64,000 bases of DNA. It comes from Chromera velia. Its lineage: Eukaryota; Sar; Chromeraceae. The position numbers and the translations under genes are program-made. The stretch spans positions 1 through 64,000 of the forward strand of contig JAHBMJ010004165.1 of the NCBI GenBank assembly GCA_018398765.1. Reading direction: 5' to 3'. A model generated the notes under the pieces. That model worked only from the letters and a program-made list of their open reading frames with translations. It did not search any database and was not told the origin of the DNA. This document shows positions 1 through 18,459 of this stretch, in pieces (positions within the stretch are counted from its first letter, which is position 1; every line of letters starts with the position of its first letter).

Positions 1-1008
1 CCCCCTAACCGCAAGGAATTCCGACAGCTTGTCTGAGCAGATCGAAACACCTCTACGTCCGGAAGCCAACCTTTCCGACCTCCTTAAAGCCCCATCCCCC
101 CCAACATCTCCGCATCTATTCCACTTCGGCATGTACGATCGAATGCAGGCCATCTCCGCATCTTGCAATTCCATCTGGGACCCTGCAACAACGATCAGTG
201 GCGTAACCATAAACAATCCATGCCTCCCGTTATTTGCAGAGAGAGTTGAGTAGAATCGATGTGCATACCCCCTTCCTGACGCGTTCCTTTTTCCACTAAC
301 CCTACCCCCCACCCCCCTTCCTGCCGCATAAAGATGCTGAATGAACCTATCCATCACAAAGCCCACTGTACTCCCCAAATAAAACCCACGTACCCATGGA
401 CACCAAACCATATAGATGACTTTCCTTGCCGTGAAGTCTGCATGATCCCAGTGCTGCCTGCAGCCCCTCTTGACGCCCCTCAAAAAGATAGAAAACTTTG
501 AATCCGATAGATCAAGAAAAAGATCCGCTGTCATGCAATGCAAAAGCAAGAGCCGACGCAACACTCTCTTTTTCACCCCTGCCCTAAAGACTGTGCGTTC
601 CCTTGCAGCAGGGTCCTCTTTCTTACGTGGAGACGGGGGGGAAATAGTGAGTGAGTATGATGACGGAACCGAAGCATGCATATGCAGTGAGATGGAGAGT
701 GCACAATCGCAGTCACAGACTCGCGACCCATACACGGGACAAGATTGCATTTTGTGTTCCCCGGCACAAGCAAGAAACATCCTCAATCCTGCCATCGCTA
801 ACATACGTTTGGATACTTCCTCCTTGCATCTCTCAGTCACAGCGTTTCTTCCAAAACCCCTCACTCCTCTGTCAGCCAACAACCGATCACGCACAGAGTC
901 AATTTTCCTTTCCAACCAGTCAATGAATGAATTAATCCCTTTTGTGGAGAACGATATGTCAAAGCTTACTTGATTAGGTCGCTCCGAGACCGTACTCCGA
1001 TCCTCCAG
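1..1008. other. no supported gene
   Basis: Only short overlapping open frames on both strands, none with a recognisable domain, start context or splice pattern. It is the 3' flank of the minus-strand frame that ends at 1009. Confidence 0.5.
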
Positions 1009-2571
1009 TCAAGCACCGCCCTGGCCGTCCTTTCCTTTCCATAGGGCCAACGCTACCCCGAACACGAGGGCCTGGATGTCCGCATCATCTGGAATGTTGC
1101 CCACCCCGCAGTCAGCAAGGAACTGTACCAGATCCCTCCTCGCCACACTCTCTTCTACCCCCTCAATGCCGATTTTTATCAGCTTCGACGACTCGACGAC
1201 TGCTTGCATCTCCCCATCCCTGAACACCGGTGCCTCCTTCAGCAGATTGCCAAAGGAGATCCTGTCACCGGATCCTCTCCCCGGGGGTTCAAGGCCTAAG
1301 CCCCAAAGTACATTCCCAGGCTGTTTGACATGCCTAGGTGTCATGTTCACTAGGGAGACAAACCCCGATCTGTCCCCTCCGGTCCCTCTGCTCTTCACAT
1401 CCACCGCCCCCCCTCCATTCCCCCCCCCACTCACTCCCCCATCCCCTCCATCCGCTTGTTCTCTCCTCCTCTTAGCAGACAGGGGTCTCACCCCAGGCGC
1501 AGCGGCAGCTACCGCAAATCCCTCCAACTCCGTGATACTCCCCCCCCCCATTGCCTGTGGCATGTCTTGATCTGCGCCCGGCTGGGCCANACGATAGGCA
1601 CCTGAGGACCTGCTGGTGGGGGAACTAGATGGCTTCCCCCCCCTCCTGCTGCTGCTGCTGCGGCCATCGTTGTTGAACTGCCCTTCCTCACGTCTGTGTG
1701 ACTCCCCCGATTCAGACTTACACTTGTACTCCCGCCTACGCCCATCTCTGCACCCCCCCCCGAGCGGAGCCGTCGGTGTCAGGCCTCTTGGCAGCCCACC
1801 CGACCCCGTCCCCTGGGCCCGAAGCTCCCACTGTCTCGCTAATACAGTCATATGATTTGTGAACTGCAGCGGAGACGAAGCCCTGCAGGCCTTCACTATT
1901 CTCCTAATCATCCTCTCCCCCAACTCCCCACTAGGGAGCATCATGAAAATGAAGTCCACCAGCCTATGGAAGCTGATGTACTTCCCACCAATCTCATTCA
2001 CCATTGCCTCCACCGCTCCTTCGAACTCCTTCTGCCCCACCCCTCCTGCCGGGTACATCTCCCTCTTCAAAGCCCTGAAGGGCCCCTTCAAGGGGATATC
2101 GAGGAAGTCACACCCGAAGTGAGCCCCGGATATCGTCGCCTCCCTGACGAATGCTAGTCCGGGCGAGTATGCCGGATTTGGGGTCTTCCCGTCCAGTTTG
2201 AACTGAAAAGACGGGTGCCAGAGCTTGTTCACATCAACGGACCTCACCACCATGCACGTAAACTCGTGCAGACGGGAGTTCTTATCCATGGCCTCGATCT
2301 GCTTCATCTGGTTCTCGGGTATCGCCTGCAGGAGCAGGCTCTTTGTACCACCTCCTCCCTGGAAGTCGTACACGCCCATCACTTATGCCGCCAACCCCGC
2401 CCTTGCCCTATCCAGCGCCGCCTGCATGTTCTCTCCGTCCCCCATCTCTACCACAACTGCCTTTCTCCTTCCCTGTGCGGAACCCGCCTGCCCACACATT
2501 CGGAGGGCTGCCTCCCTGTCCACCGGAATGGCCGGCAGTACTCCCAACTCGTCGTCCCACTGTCCACTCAT
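1009..2571 (-). CDS. unclassified 520-codon reading frame with one in-frame TAA
   Basis: I do not recognise this protein. A 62-codon segment (ATG at 2571) and a segment of about 457 codons lie in the same frame, separated only by a TAA at 2383-2385; the frame ends at a TGA. The N-terminal 190 residues are well mixed and look globular, with Trp/Phe-rich stretches such as KLWHPSFQFKLDG and KYISFHRLVDFIFMML. Residues of roughly 190-330 are low-complexity (Gly, Ser, Arg), and the last 100 residues become ordered again (SFGNLLKEAPVF, LVQFLADCGVGNIPDD). One undetermined base (n) sits at 1590. It could be an orphan gene, a mobile-element ORF or a decaying gene. The uninterrupted frame on either side of the TAA argues that it coded for protein until recently, or still does. 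Confidence 0.45.
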
Positions 2572-4639
2572 TACGCAAAGCTACAGATCCTACTTTCAAG
2601 CGGACTTCCAGAAAAGTGTCTACCTTTCTGCCTACAGTTCCGCTTACGAAACAAACCACACCTTACCCCTGAAGGTAAGACACTTGCCTACAGGTGTATC
2701 GTGAAAATCTCGAGTTCTTGGCCAAACGCCGCCTCGAGAACAGGTACAATTAGTGTTACTTTAGAAATGGAGTTACTTCAGACAGCTGTAACGTATGTCC
2801 TAACCGTCTCCGCACTGTGCTAGTAGGTGGCAGCACTGTGTTCAGTGGAAGAGCAGTCCTTCTACTCGAAATCTCACATGCCTGTATCTCAGTACGCATA
2901 TATAGATAGACGGATGCATGCCAATTCGATGCCAAATACACGTACGGCGCGAAAAATCAATACATCTCGGCATGACTCAAACACCACCCCGTAAACGATC
3001 GGTCGCACGCACAATTTAAAATCGTCCTGGCACAGGCCGCAGTACCAATGCGCACACTCTCAATCCTGACATGCCAGACGAGCAACCGCAATTCCAACAC
3101 AGCGATAAAATTTTTAGCGTACGAGGCTAAAACCTAGTGCAAACGGTATCATTTGTAAAACTGTAAACTTTTTATAAAAATCTTATGTTTTTAAAAAGTT
3201 AACTTTACTTAGAAAATGGGTTCTGAAACATTTAGAAGGCCAAACTATAAGGGGGGCTTCACCTCCCTAACCCCCCCCTTAAAAAGAGTCAACACATCAT
3301 AAGATTGACAATGACTTCATCAACACGTCGTTCCTGGAAATCTTATGCCAGACACAAACTGTTAGAGTCTGACTCGATTTTATTCTGATGTGTATGCCAA
3401 AATCACCCAAATGTAAGTGAATGCATATAAAATTTAGAGCAAAACGCAGATATCCACATATGCTATTCTGCACTCATGAAAAAACCATGTAGATTTGCAG
3501 CACAAAGATTCTGAAGAAAGAAAAAACAAGCTATGCAGCAAGCAGCTTACTAGGTTGGACTCTCTTGAGCGACGTAGTGGTTGATACTCAGTGAGCGAAG
3601 TGAAGAGAAAATTGAGGTTAAAAGTCTGATAGTGTGTAACGGTCTGTATACTTATCTGTATGTGTATGCATCTGCATGAAAATCAAGTTGAACCAATACG
3701 CAAAACGGCCAGCTGAGACTTCAAAGCTGCAACAATTTGGTAGAATACATCCATGGTGAGACACTCCTTAGCTTTCTAGACTTTGGGGAAGCCTTCTCCT
3801 TCCTCAGAGTCTGTGAAGCGGGCACAAGTGATATTGTCAAACTCACCGGTCATTCCAAGGCTAGTTCCAGGGAGGGCAAATCCCTAGGCAAATCCAGTTC
3901 TGGAAAAGTAAAAACAGTACTGCTTGTGGTATTAGGAGTTCCTTCTGCAGTATTGGGAGACAAAGACAATTTGAAATACGTTAGACTACAAAGGTTCCCA
4001 TAGGGAAACAGATAGACGGTCCCGGTGTGTGTTTTATGATATTCATAGGGTGTGAAGACCGAACCGTTACTGGAAGCTAGGTCAACGTCGAAAAACGAGC
4101 AGCGAGTCGCCAAGTGGTAAGCTTTTATAAAAGATGAGGTCATCAGAGGTATGTTCAGTGGTTGAACATCCATGAACATCAATGGTAAAGTGGCAAGCTT
4201 CAATGATAGAGTATGGATATCACCAAATGACAGTGATCTCACTCGTGACTGACTTTTCCAAATCTCAGTTCGCCCATATTAACATCCCGGTCAATCCAGT
4301 CACTCCTGAAGCTCCAAGACGGCACAAAAAGAAGAGACAACACTGTGGAAAGACGATTCTTAGACTACTGTCCTTGAGCCATTTGGACGTTGGCCAGTGA
4401 GCCATTAGTGGGCCAACTCCAACAGGGCAACAACGGGTCAAACAACTCTGCATGTTGAAGAGACGAAATTTCTATCTGCCTGACGTTTATAATATGCCCA
4501 CACCTTACCTTGTTTTTTTCCCTTCTGGTTGTTATGATGCTTTGATTGTCCAGAAGCGGTTTTGTTTAAAAAATGGAAATGATGAAGTTTTAGCTATTAG
4601 ATCGGATGTACTGTACATGCAGTCTTGTTTTGAAGCCAA
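2572..4639. other. gene-free stretch
   Basis: AT-rich from about 2900 to 4640, with no long frame, domain or convincing exon. Short open frames on both strands look like chance. Confidence 0.5.
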
Positions 4640-4890
4640 CCACATACCATTTTAGATCGATTTTCAGGCCGGAAAGCCAACACGGATCCAGAGCCGTGGC
4701 TCGAACAACGAATAATCATGCAGCAGCGGCCAGGGCAACAGACTCTGGCGGGCCCCGAGGGTGGGGTCTGATACCTCAGCTTAGGCTGGGGAACCGTTAC
4801 GCCCCGCCCTGCTAGCTCTGGCGACAGATAGACATAGCGGGAAAGCCCTAGGGCGGAACATATCAATCAATCAATCAAAATCAATCAAGC
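4640..4890 (+). repeat. SINE-like unit with (ATCA)n tail
   Basis: A compact GC-richer block inside AT-rich flanks ends in a short ATCA-type tail at about 4858-4888. A weak B-box-like word (TGGCTCGAACAAC) lies near its 5' part. The small size, GC contrast and simple tail are the usual look of a SINE, but I see no clear target-site duplication and no second copy in the window. Confidence 0.35.
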
Positions 4891-5125
4891 TAAGTTGGGT
4901 TGTTCAGACTTGTTCTAGCCACTAAGACTGAATTTAGTGAGCCGGTTCCGTATTCATCCATGCATGAAGCCGGTTAGGGACGGTATATACGTTACTGGGC
5001 CTGGCCCCGCCTGGTCTTCGAGCACCGAGGCCCGGCCCGGCGCGCGCTTTCAAGTTGCCACATAGTAGCCCAGCTAGTCTTTCACAAGCTCCAAGCAGGC
5101 CGGTACTCATCTATGAACCGGCACA

Positions 5126-5275
5126 CTAGTAAAATAATAAAAATAGTTAACTATTTTTACTATTTTAGCTAACACTAGATAGTAAATAGTGAAAATAGTA
5201 AAAAAAAAGACTATTTCAACTATTTTAAACGTTGAAATAGTACTATTTTACTATTTTAACTATTTTTCATGTTAA
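5126..5275. repeat. self-complementary AT-rich cluster (ACTATTTT/AAAATAGT)
   Basis: Many copies of ACTATTTT and its complement AAAATAGT alternate in both orientations, so the block can fold on itself. A second cluster of the same words lies at 8395-8695. Confidence 0.6.
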
Positions 5276-5764
5276 ATGTCAATCAATAAACTTTGAAGTC
5301 ACTCGGTCAAAGCCACCCATTGGAAGTTATGTCACGATTCGTTCATCCAAAAACGACAATCAGTTTGATTTCAAGCTGCTCTGCTTTGTTCACCACCTTC
5401 AAGTTGCTGTTGATTTCTATCAGTTCTCCAGTTGTATATCAAGCCTCAGGCTGGCATTAAACAACACATAGTCTGCTCGAGAACGTACGCAACGTAGCTT
5501 GAATGGAGAGCAGCGCCATGCGAAGGCAATTGACTAAATTCATGTAAACATTCAACCAGACACATTTTTTTGCCGATCACAAACTGTTACTGGTCATTTT
5601 TCCTCTCTGCAGATGCATTTTCATGCAGGTGCAAAACAAACTGAAGAGACAAGACACCAAACAGCACCAGTAAGGCCCTTTGAACTAGCGACCAGTAAAA
5701 GAAATTTGGGAGCCAAAAACCGGGTTTGAATGATCGAAGGGGAGAAATTCTCGTGCAGGCCTCA

Positions 5765-5790
5765 AAAAGAGAGAGAGAGTTAGGGGAGAA

Positions 5791-5833
<43 letters not shown>

Positions 5834-5849
5834 CAGACAGACAGAGACT

Positions 5850-5887
<38 letters not shown>
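5765..5887 (+). repeat. (GA)n microsatellite with (ACAG)n core
   Basis: A purine-rich dinucleotide tract with an internal GACA stretch. The long frames through it on both strands are artefacts of the repeat. Confidence 0.9.
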
Positions 5888-5888
<1 letters not shown>

Positions 5889-6504
5889 TTTCGTACCCCA
5901 AGAATTAAGGGATCTTCGACAGTCAAATGGGACGGGATCGAGCGACACAATAAGGACTCACCACGAGGACGCTTCCACACAGAACAAAGCGACCGACAAG
6001 CCAAAGCGGAAACGCACAAGTGAAAAAAGGGCCCCAGAGAGCAGAAAACGTAGTAGCAGGCAACTTAGTAAGATCAATGTCGTGAACGCCAGTTTTTGAA
6101 GTTCATACTTCTGTCCGCATTCCAAACCAGATGGAATGCGGCAAGGTTGCTGTAGGTTCCACCTGCTCCAATGCCATTCTTTACACAATCGAAGTCTTTT
6201 CGCAGCAGAAGAGTCTTACTCTACAGGCAGAAAGGAACACGAAAGAACGCTTCTGGAAGCGGACAAAAGCTGCGTAGAAGACAAGACCGCTTGTAGACGC
6301 CTTTCGAATTCTGATTAGCTATTAATCTGAATGTTTGAAACCTGAAGGTCAATTCCATTTTGATCCGGCTTACGGCTTTTTGATCGAGCCACCAGCGGTC
6401 TGCTTCCGTATTTAGCGATCGAAGCTGGTGTTTGAGCTAAACAGGTGACAGCTATAGGTTTGGTCCAGCAGTAATGAAGGTCAGACAATCTGGATGAGGT
6501 ACGG

Positions 6505-6570
6505 GCCGTGCATGCATGAATGCATGGCGGCGCGCGTGCGGGACGCATGCATGCATGCATGCACGCCGAC
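6505..6570 (+). promoter_or_regulatory. dense TGCATGCA cluster
   Basis: Overlapping GCATGCAT words, including a run of four at about 6546-6564. TGCATGCA is a known recognition word of one apicomplexan AP2 family. Here it may equally be a simple repeat, since no gene start is evident nearby. Confidence 0.25.
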
Positions 6571-6999
6571 GCCGCCGAGTTTCCCGAAACATCCCGAAAC
6601 TCCTCAGTACTCCTCAGACAGTAACTCTGCAGTACTCTTCATTCCTCAAGTTGGCTCTCAACTGCTTGGATCGAGATTCGAGAAGTGTTTAAGTGTTTCC
6701 ATTACAGAATTCAGAGCTCCATCTCTTTCCCGTATAGTCGTCCATATTCGTCCCCTGTATGGTTCACTGAGTAGCTTCAGTGCAGCTATGATTTTTCCCT
6801 CCATCGTATTCACTGATTTTTTTGAGAGTGTATCCTTGTTGCTTTTCCCAGAGTAAAGCAACCTTCTCCTGTCAGCCGGCCTGCCAACCTGCCTTTGAGG
6901 CAGACATGAAGGTGGCATGAAGCATTAAAGCTGTGCATTGTGCTTGCATAGTGTGCCATGTTTGTAGGGCACCCGTCTCTCTCGTTTCTTCTCTGCACA

Positions 7000-7935
7000 T
7001 CTTCACAACAGTGAGGCAAACATTTTTCCTTGGCAAAACAGGCTCTCGTGCTGACAGGAAGGAGACTCCTCAGCAGTTCCACCGCACAAGCAGTGAGTGT
7101 ATCCTCCAGTCAACCTTTCTTTTTCTTTTCCGCTCTCCCCATCCACACAACAGCGAGGCAGAGATTTCCCTTGGCGAGACGGGCCGTTGTGCTGACAGGA
7201 AGGAGACTCCTCAGCAGTTCCACCGCACGAGCAGTGAGTGTATCCTCCCCCCAGTCGACGTCTCTTTTTTTTCTGCTCTTCCCATCCACACAACAGCGTG
7301 TCAGACAGTTTTCCTTGGCGAGACGGGCAGTTGTGCTGACAGGAAGGAGACTCCTCAGCAGTTCTACCGCATGAGCAGTGAGTGTATCCTCCCCCCAGTC
7401 GACGTCTCTTTTTTTTTTGCTCCCCCTGTCCACACAACAGTGAGGCAGAGATTTTCCTTGGCGAGACGGGCCGTTATGCTGACAGAAAGGAGACTCCTCA
7501 GCAGTTCCACCGCACGAGCAGTGAGTGTATCCTCCCCCCAGTCGACGTCTCTTTTTTTTCTGCTCTTCCCATCCACACAACAGCGTGTCAGACAGTTTTC
7601 CTTGGCGAGACGGGCCGTTGTGCTGACAGGAAGGAGACTCCTCAACAGTTCTACCGCACAAGCAGTGAGTGTATCCTCCCCCTAGTCGACGTCTCTTTTT
7701 TTTCTGCTCTTCCCATCCATACAACAGCGAGGCAGAGATTTTCCTTGGCGAGACGGGCCGTCGTACTGACAGGAAGGAGACTCCTCAGCAGTTCTACCGC
7801 ACGAGCAGTGAGTGTATCCTCCCCCCAGTCGAGGCCTCTCTTTCTTTCCTCTGTCCCCATCCACACAACAGCGTGTCAGACATTTTTCTTGGCGACACAG
7901 ACCCGTGTTCTTACAGAAAGGAGACTCTTCTGCAG
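7000..7935 (+). repeat. tandem array, about 143-bp units, exon-intron-like
   Basis: About six and a half direct copies with unit starts at about 7012, 7154, 7297, 7441, 7584, 7728 and 7872 (periods 142-144). Each unit holds an 80- or 81-bp segment that ends at GCA|GTGAGTGTATCC, followed by a pyrimidine-rich stretch of about 63 bp ending in CACAACAG. Two subtypes alternate: CGTGTCAGACAG (81 bp) and a GAGGCAGAGATTT type (80 bp). The array therefore looks like repeated small exons with GTGAGT donors and CAG acceptors. The alternating 80/81 lengths would not keep a frame after splicing, so a protein product is doubtful. The long frames seen on both strands follow from a period near a multiple of three. 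Confidence 0.85.
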
Positions 7936-7939
7936 TTCC

Positions 7940-8165
7940 ATCTTCTTTCCTTCTTTCTTTCCTTCCTTCCTTCCTTACTTCCTTCGTTCCTTCCTTCCTT
8001 TCTGGTTCCTTCCTTCCTTCCTTCCTTCCTTCCTTCCGTCCTTTCTTCCTTTCTTCCTTTCTTCCTTCCTTCCTTTCTTCCTTTCTTCCTTTCTTCCTTT
8101 CTTCCTTCCTTCCTTCCTCCTTTCGTTCCGTCCTTCGATTCTCTTCCTTTTCCTGTCCCGTTTTC
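7940..8165 (+). repeat. (TTCC)n/(TTTC)n pyrimidine tract
   Basis: An impure TTCC/TTTC repeat that directly abuts the last, truncated unit of the tandem array. Confidence 0.9.
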
Positions 8166-8394
8166 CACTTTTCCCATTCTTCCTCTCTCCATGCCTTTCG
8201 CCACTATGTATAGCTGATGATCGTGCACTGGCAGCACTGAAGCAGGCACTCAACTTGAATTCAACTTTGTTTGGTGCCTCTCCCAGCCTGCCTGACTGAC
8301 TTCAAATTAGTAGAGAGAGGATGGGGGAAAGGCGAAGGAAAAGAAGGGGACAGATCATTACAGGATTGATTGAATTTAAAGAATTTCAAGGTCG

Positions 8395-8695
8395 AAAACA
8401 ATGGGAAAATCGATGTAAAAGTGTAAAATAAATGTAAAATTTACAGTAAAAATAGTGAAAACAATCAACTATTTTGACTATTTCTGGTGACACTGCATAG
8501 TGACTGAATGAAAGTGTAAAATGAATATAAAAATAGTAAAATAGTTTTCTATTTTATAGCAAGTTTTTCTCTGCTAATTCATCTGTAAAAATAGTCAAAA
8601 TAGTGGATTATTTCCTATCAAATAGTAAATAGTCCACTATTTTACTATTTACTATCGAAACGTAGGAATAGTCAAAATAGTGACTATTTTTTCAT
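8395..8695. repeat. second ACTATTTT/AAAATAGT cluster
   Basis: The same inverted words as at 5126-5275, more dispersed over 300 bp, within strongly AT-rich sequence. Confidence 0.55.
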
Positions 8696-9240
8696 TTTAC
8701 CGGTTCATAGATGCTAACCGATACTCGGCCGCTCGAAAAAGAACCGATAGTCGATACTTCGATACCAATACCGATACGATATCGATACAATAGCTATTCC
8801 TACCTGTACAGTTGAGATAAAACTGTAATACACCCAAAATATACCGGCTAGCTAGCAGGAAATTGCCAGAAATACAGGATAGATCAATCAATCTTAATTT
8901 TTCTGTAGTTTTTGAATTGAAAATAATTAAAAAAATCAATTAGAAAACATTTAATTTTTTTTAAATTCATTTAAAGTAATTCACAACAAAAAAATATTAA
9001 AAAAAAATAAGAAGACCGTTCAAACTCACACCATACGAATAATTCTGTTGCTGGTCTTCTTTTTTATAGAAATATTGTATCTTTTTTATTAAATAACGAT
9101 GTATAACGATATATAACGATGCTACACATTCGTTCTATTCGATCAGTATTTTCTTGGTAACTGTTTCGAGTTAGAAACTCTACCTATTGCGCTCTAAGTT
9201 CATTTGAACGGTGTCGGCAGAAGAAGTGGGAGAAAAGGGC
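8696..9240. other. AT-rich gene-free stretch
   Basis: Runs of A and T and short palindromes such as CGATATCG. No coding signal was seen. It is the 3' flank of the membrane-protein gene that ends at 9241. Confidence 0.5.
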
Positions 9241-15579
<6,339 letters not shown>

Positions 15580-16633
15580 CTGCATACAGAGGGGTTTTCA
15601 TTTCATCGCAGGAAGAACGGGGGTGGAGATTTCAGGGGGGAAGAAATAGAGAAACAGAAGACTGCCCTGCGGAGACAGGGTGTAGGCCCCTCATTCAGTG
15701 CATTTTGGCCCCGCAATTGCCCTTTTGTGTTTGACACACATTTGTAGTGTACTTACTTCAACACTTACTGGGTGCTTAAAAAGATCACATCAAGTCTCGC
15801 ACACAAAAATATTCATAGAGAGCAAGAACGAGAGAAAAAACGGCACAGATGAAGAGGCGTGAGCGACTAAGAGTGCAGAGAGGAAGAGAAGGACGACACG
15901 ACCGGATCGAACAACAAATTTAGGGAGCTGCATGGAGACCCCACAGAGACGCGCATCCCTTTGGTTTTGCGGGGGAGGAGGGATTGTGTATGGGCGTTCG
16001 GCTGAGAGGTCAAGGCGAATAGACAAGCACGGAAATTAAACATGGAGGAGCAGCTCCAGTCTAGCCGATCAGGAAAGAGATGCGCGAGCTGGACCGACCT
16101 CAACGACTGCAACATTCTGCCTTCCTCACTCGTTCGTTCACTTCACCGATACGCCGGCGCAATCAAAGTCGTGGTACGTGTCCTTGCGTTCCCTTTCTGT
16201 CTTTCAAGGGTGCAAAGACAATTGAGAGGCAGTTCGGTTATCGCCTGCAGCTCCTTCAACGTTCTTTGAGGTTCGCGTCGCCCCTCACTGTGTCTGTCTG
16301 ATGACTCTTATCTGGCGACCATGTCCGACCGTACATCGATATGCAACAGTTGGTCTTCTGCACCTGATCAGATTTGGAATTCGAACCCTTCACGCACCTA
16401 CAGGGCTCCAATCGGCTTCACTTTCATAATCTAAGTGACGAAATCCAGCTGGCAACTGTCCTGGAAAGAAGGTCCTAGAGTTTAGAGCATCTCAGAGCGA
16501 TCTGTCGTTCAGACTGACGAAATGAAAGAGCTCGGCAGTGCTCGGCAGCCACCAGCTGTGCGGAGGCGGGCGCTGTTAAAGACCCACATGCCCTGCATGT
16601 ACGCGCCGCCGCAGTCAGACTGACTATGATATT
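15580..16633. other. no firm gene; possible upstream exon
   Basis: Between the membrane-protein gene and the Copia element. A minus-strand CATGCAG acceptor near 15928 precedes a hydrophobic run (VVLLFLSALLVAHA) that could be an earlier exon of that gene, but its phase could not be linked. Nothing else is supported. Confidence 0.35.
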
Positions 16634-17070
16634 TATGACGGTGTGAATGTTCTCTAGACGGCTAGAAGGCTGCCACTACTCAACGCACATGACACATAAG
16701 GGTCTGTTCAAACTCACCGTATGCATTGCTCCCTTTCCGAGAGGTTCCTTTGCTGATCGATCTAGAAGCCTTAATTAATTCAGGCTGGAGACAAGACACG
16801 CACACAAGCTGCCTACGAGAACGTGTATCTAAAACGTGTGGTGTCCATTTATCTTACGATCTGCACTGTCTGATACACGACTATACACAACAACAGACTG
16901 ACAACTCTCAATCACACAACCATCAGATCAATCAGTCTGAATCAACTCTGTCTCCTTAGCAAAGCATATGGCCCCCGCACGCTCGCGCATGTCGTGGCCT
17001 CCCAGGAATTCACGCCGCGGTATCTGATCGGGCCGCGCACGTCAGCCCTGCCCCGACCATCACATTAACA
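16634..17070 (-). repeat. Copia LTR (3' copy)
   Basis: Aligns along its whole length with 28779-29205. It is recognised by the shared TGTGAATG word at its left boundary, the shared GGAATTCA region and the shared right end. ATATT precedes it. Confidence 0.88.
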
Positions 17071-17143
17071 ATCACCCCCCATGAATTCCTTTCATACATG
17101 CATGTACAGAATGTGCCTGTATGTAATGCCAACACCAGAACGT

Positions 17144-17380
17144 TCAGACTTTCAAGAATTTAGTCTGACGATCAGCTCTCTGCTGACCAGTGGGCACCCA
17201 CTTGACCATTGCCCCCAAATCTGTCAACTCCTGCAAGACATACTCAAGCTCAGCCTGCTGATGAGGCTCACTCTTGCACTGCCTGCTGGCCAACTGATTC
17301 ATTAAGGGCTGCGAGTCACTCACAAATAGGGGGGTAATATCGGGGGAGGGGGGTCCCGGTGCGTGCAAAGCGCGGTCCAT
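17144..17380 (-). mobile_element. Copia RNase H end, cut off by the Gypsy insertion
   Basis: The C-terminal RNase H signature WVPTGQQRADRQTK, typical of the end of Copia polyproteins. It directly abuts the Gypsy LTR at 17393 and is separated by that element from the rest of the Copia pol region. Confidence 0.75.
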
Positions 17381-17392
17381 GTTCGTAGTATG

Positions 17393-17736
17393 CGTAAGGA
17401 GGTAACTCCTCTTCTCCTAAGTGAGCGCACTTAGTTCGGTTAGATCTTTACTACGAAAAGTCTGTCAGTTTAAGGTTCACTTCCAAACTGCTTCTAGAAG
17501 CTTTACAAGCAACTGTTGTTTACTCAATCCAGGCTATACGCAGCTGACTGAATTAATTCCATTTTATTTCTATTTTATTTAATTCTCTTCTAATACAGAC
17601 TGGCATGGCGGCGCCTCCATGAGCCTGCATGCGTGTGTTGGTCTCTGAGCTGCAGACATCCTGTGCAGCGGCGGTGCGCGTTAGTTCGGCTCACCCCGGG
17701 ATTGGCCGGTCCCGTGGCTCGCCTCACTATGCTACG
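17393..17736 (-). repeat. Gypsy LTR (3' copy)
   Basis: 344 bp, the same length as its partner. The polypurine tract lies immediately inside at 17737-17754. Confidence 0.92.
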
Positions 17737-17847
17737 TGCCCCTCCCCCTTAGAGCGTGTATCCTACGTGCTCTGTCCTTCTTCGCAGCTTTTTTGTAGTT
17801 AACTGCCAACCAAAATTGACCGTACAATTCTTGTCTATTCACTTTGA

Positions 17848-18459
<612 letters not shown>

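Noticed and set aside
4640-4890. tRNA gene
   Set aside because: Only a weak B-box-like word; no cloverleaf could be drawn.
7000-7935. CRISPR array
   Set aside because: Whole units of about 143 bp repeat head to tail without unique spacers.
7382-8299. 305-codon plus-strand frame through the tandem array and the TTCC tract
   Set aside because: The frame is open only because the repeat period is near a multiple of three and the TTCC tract lacks stops; both strands and several frames are equally open.
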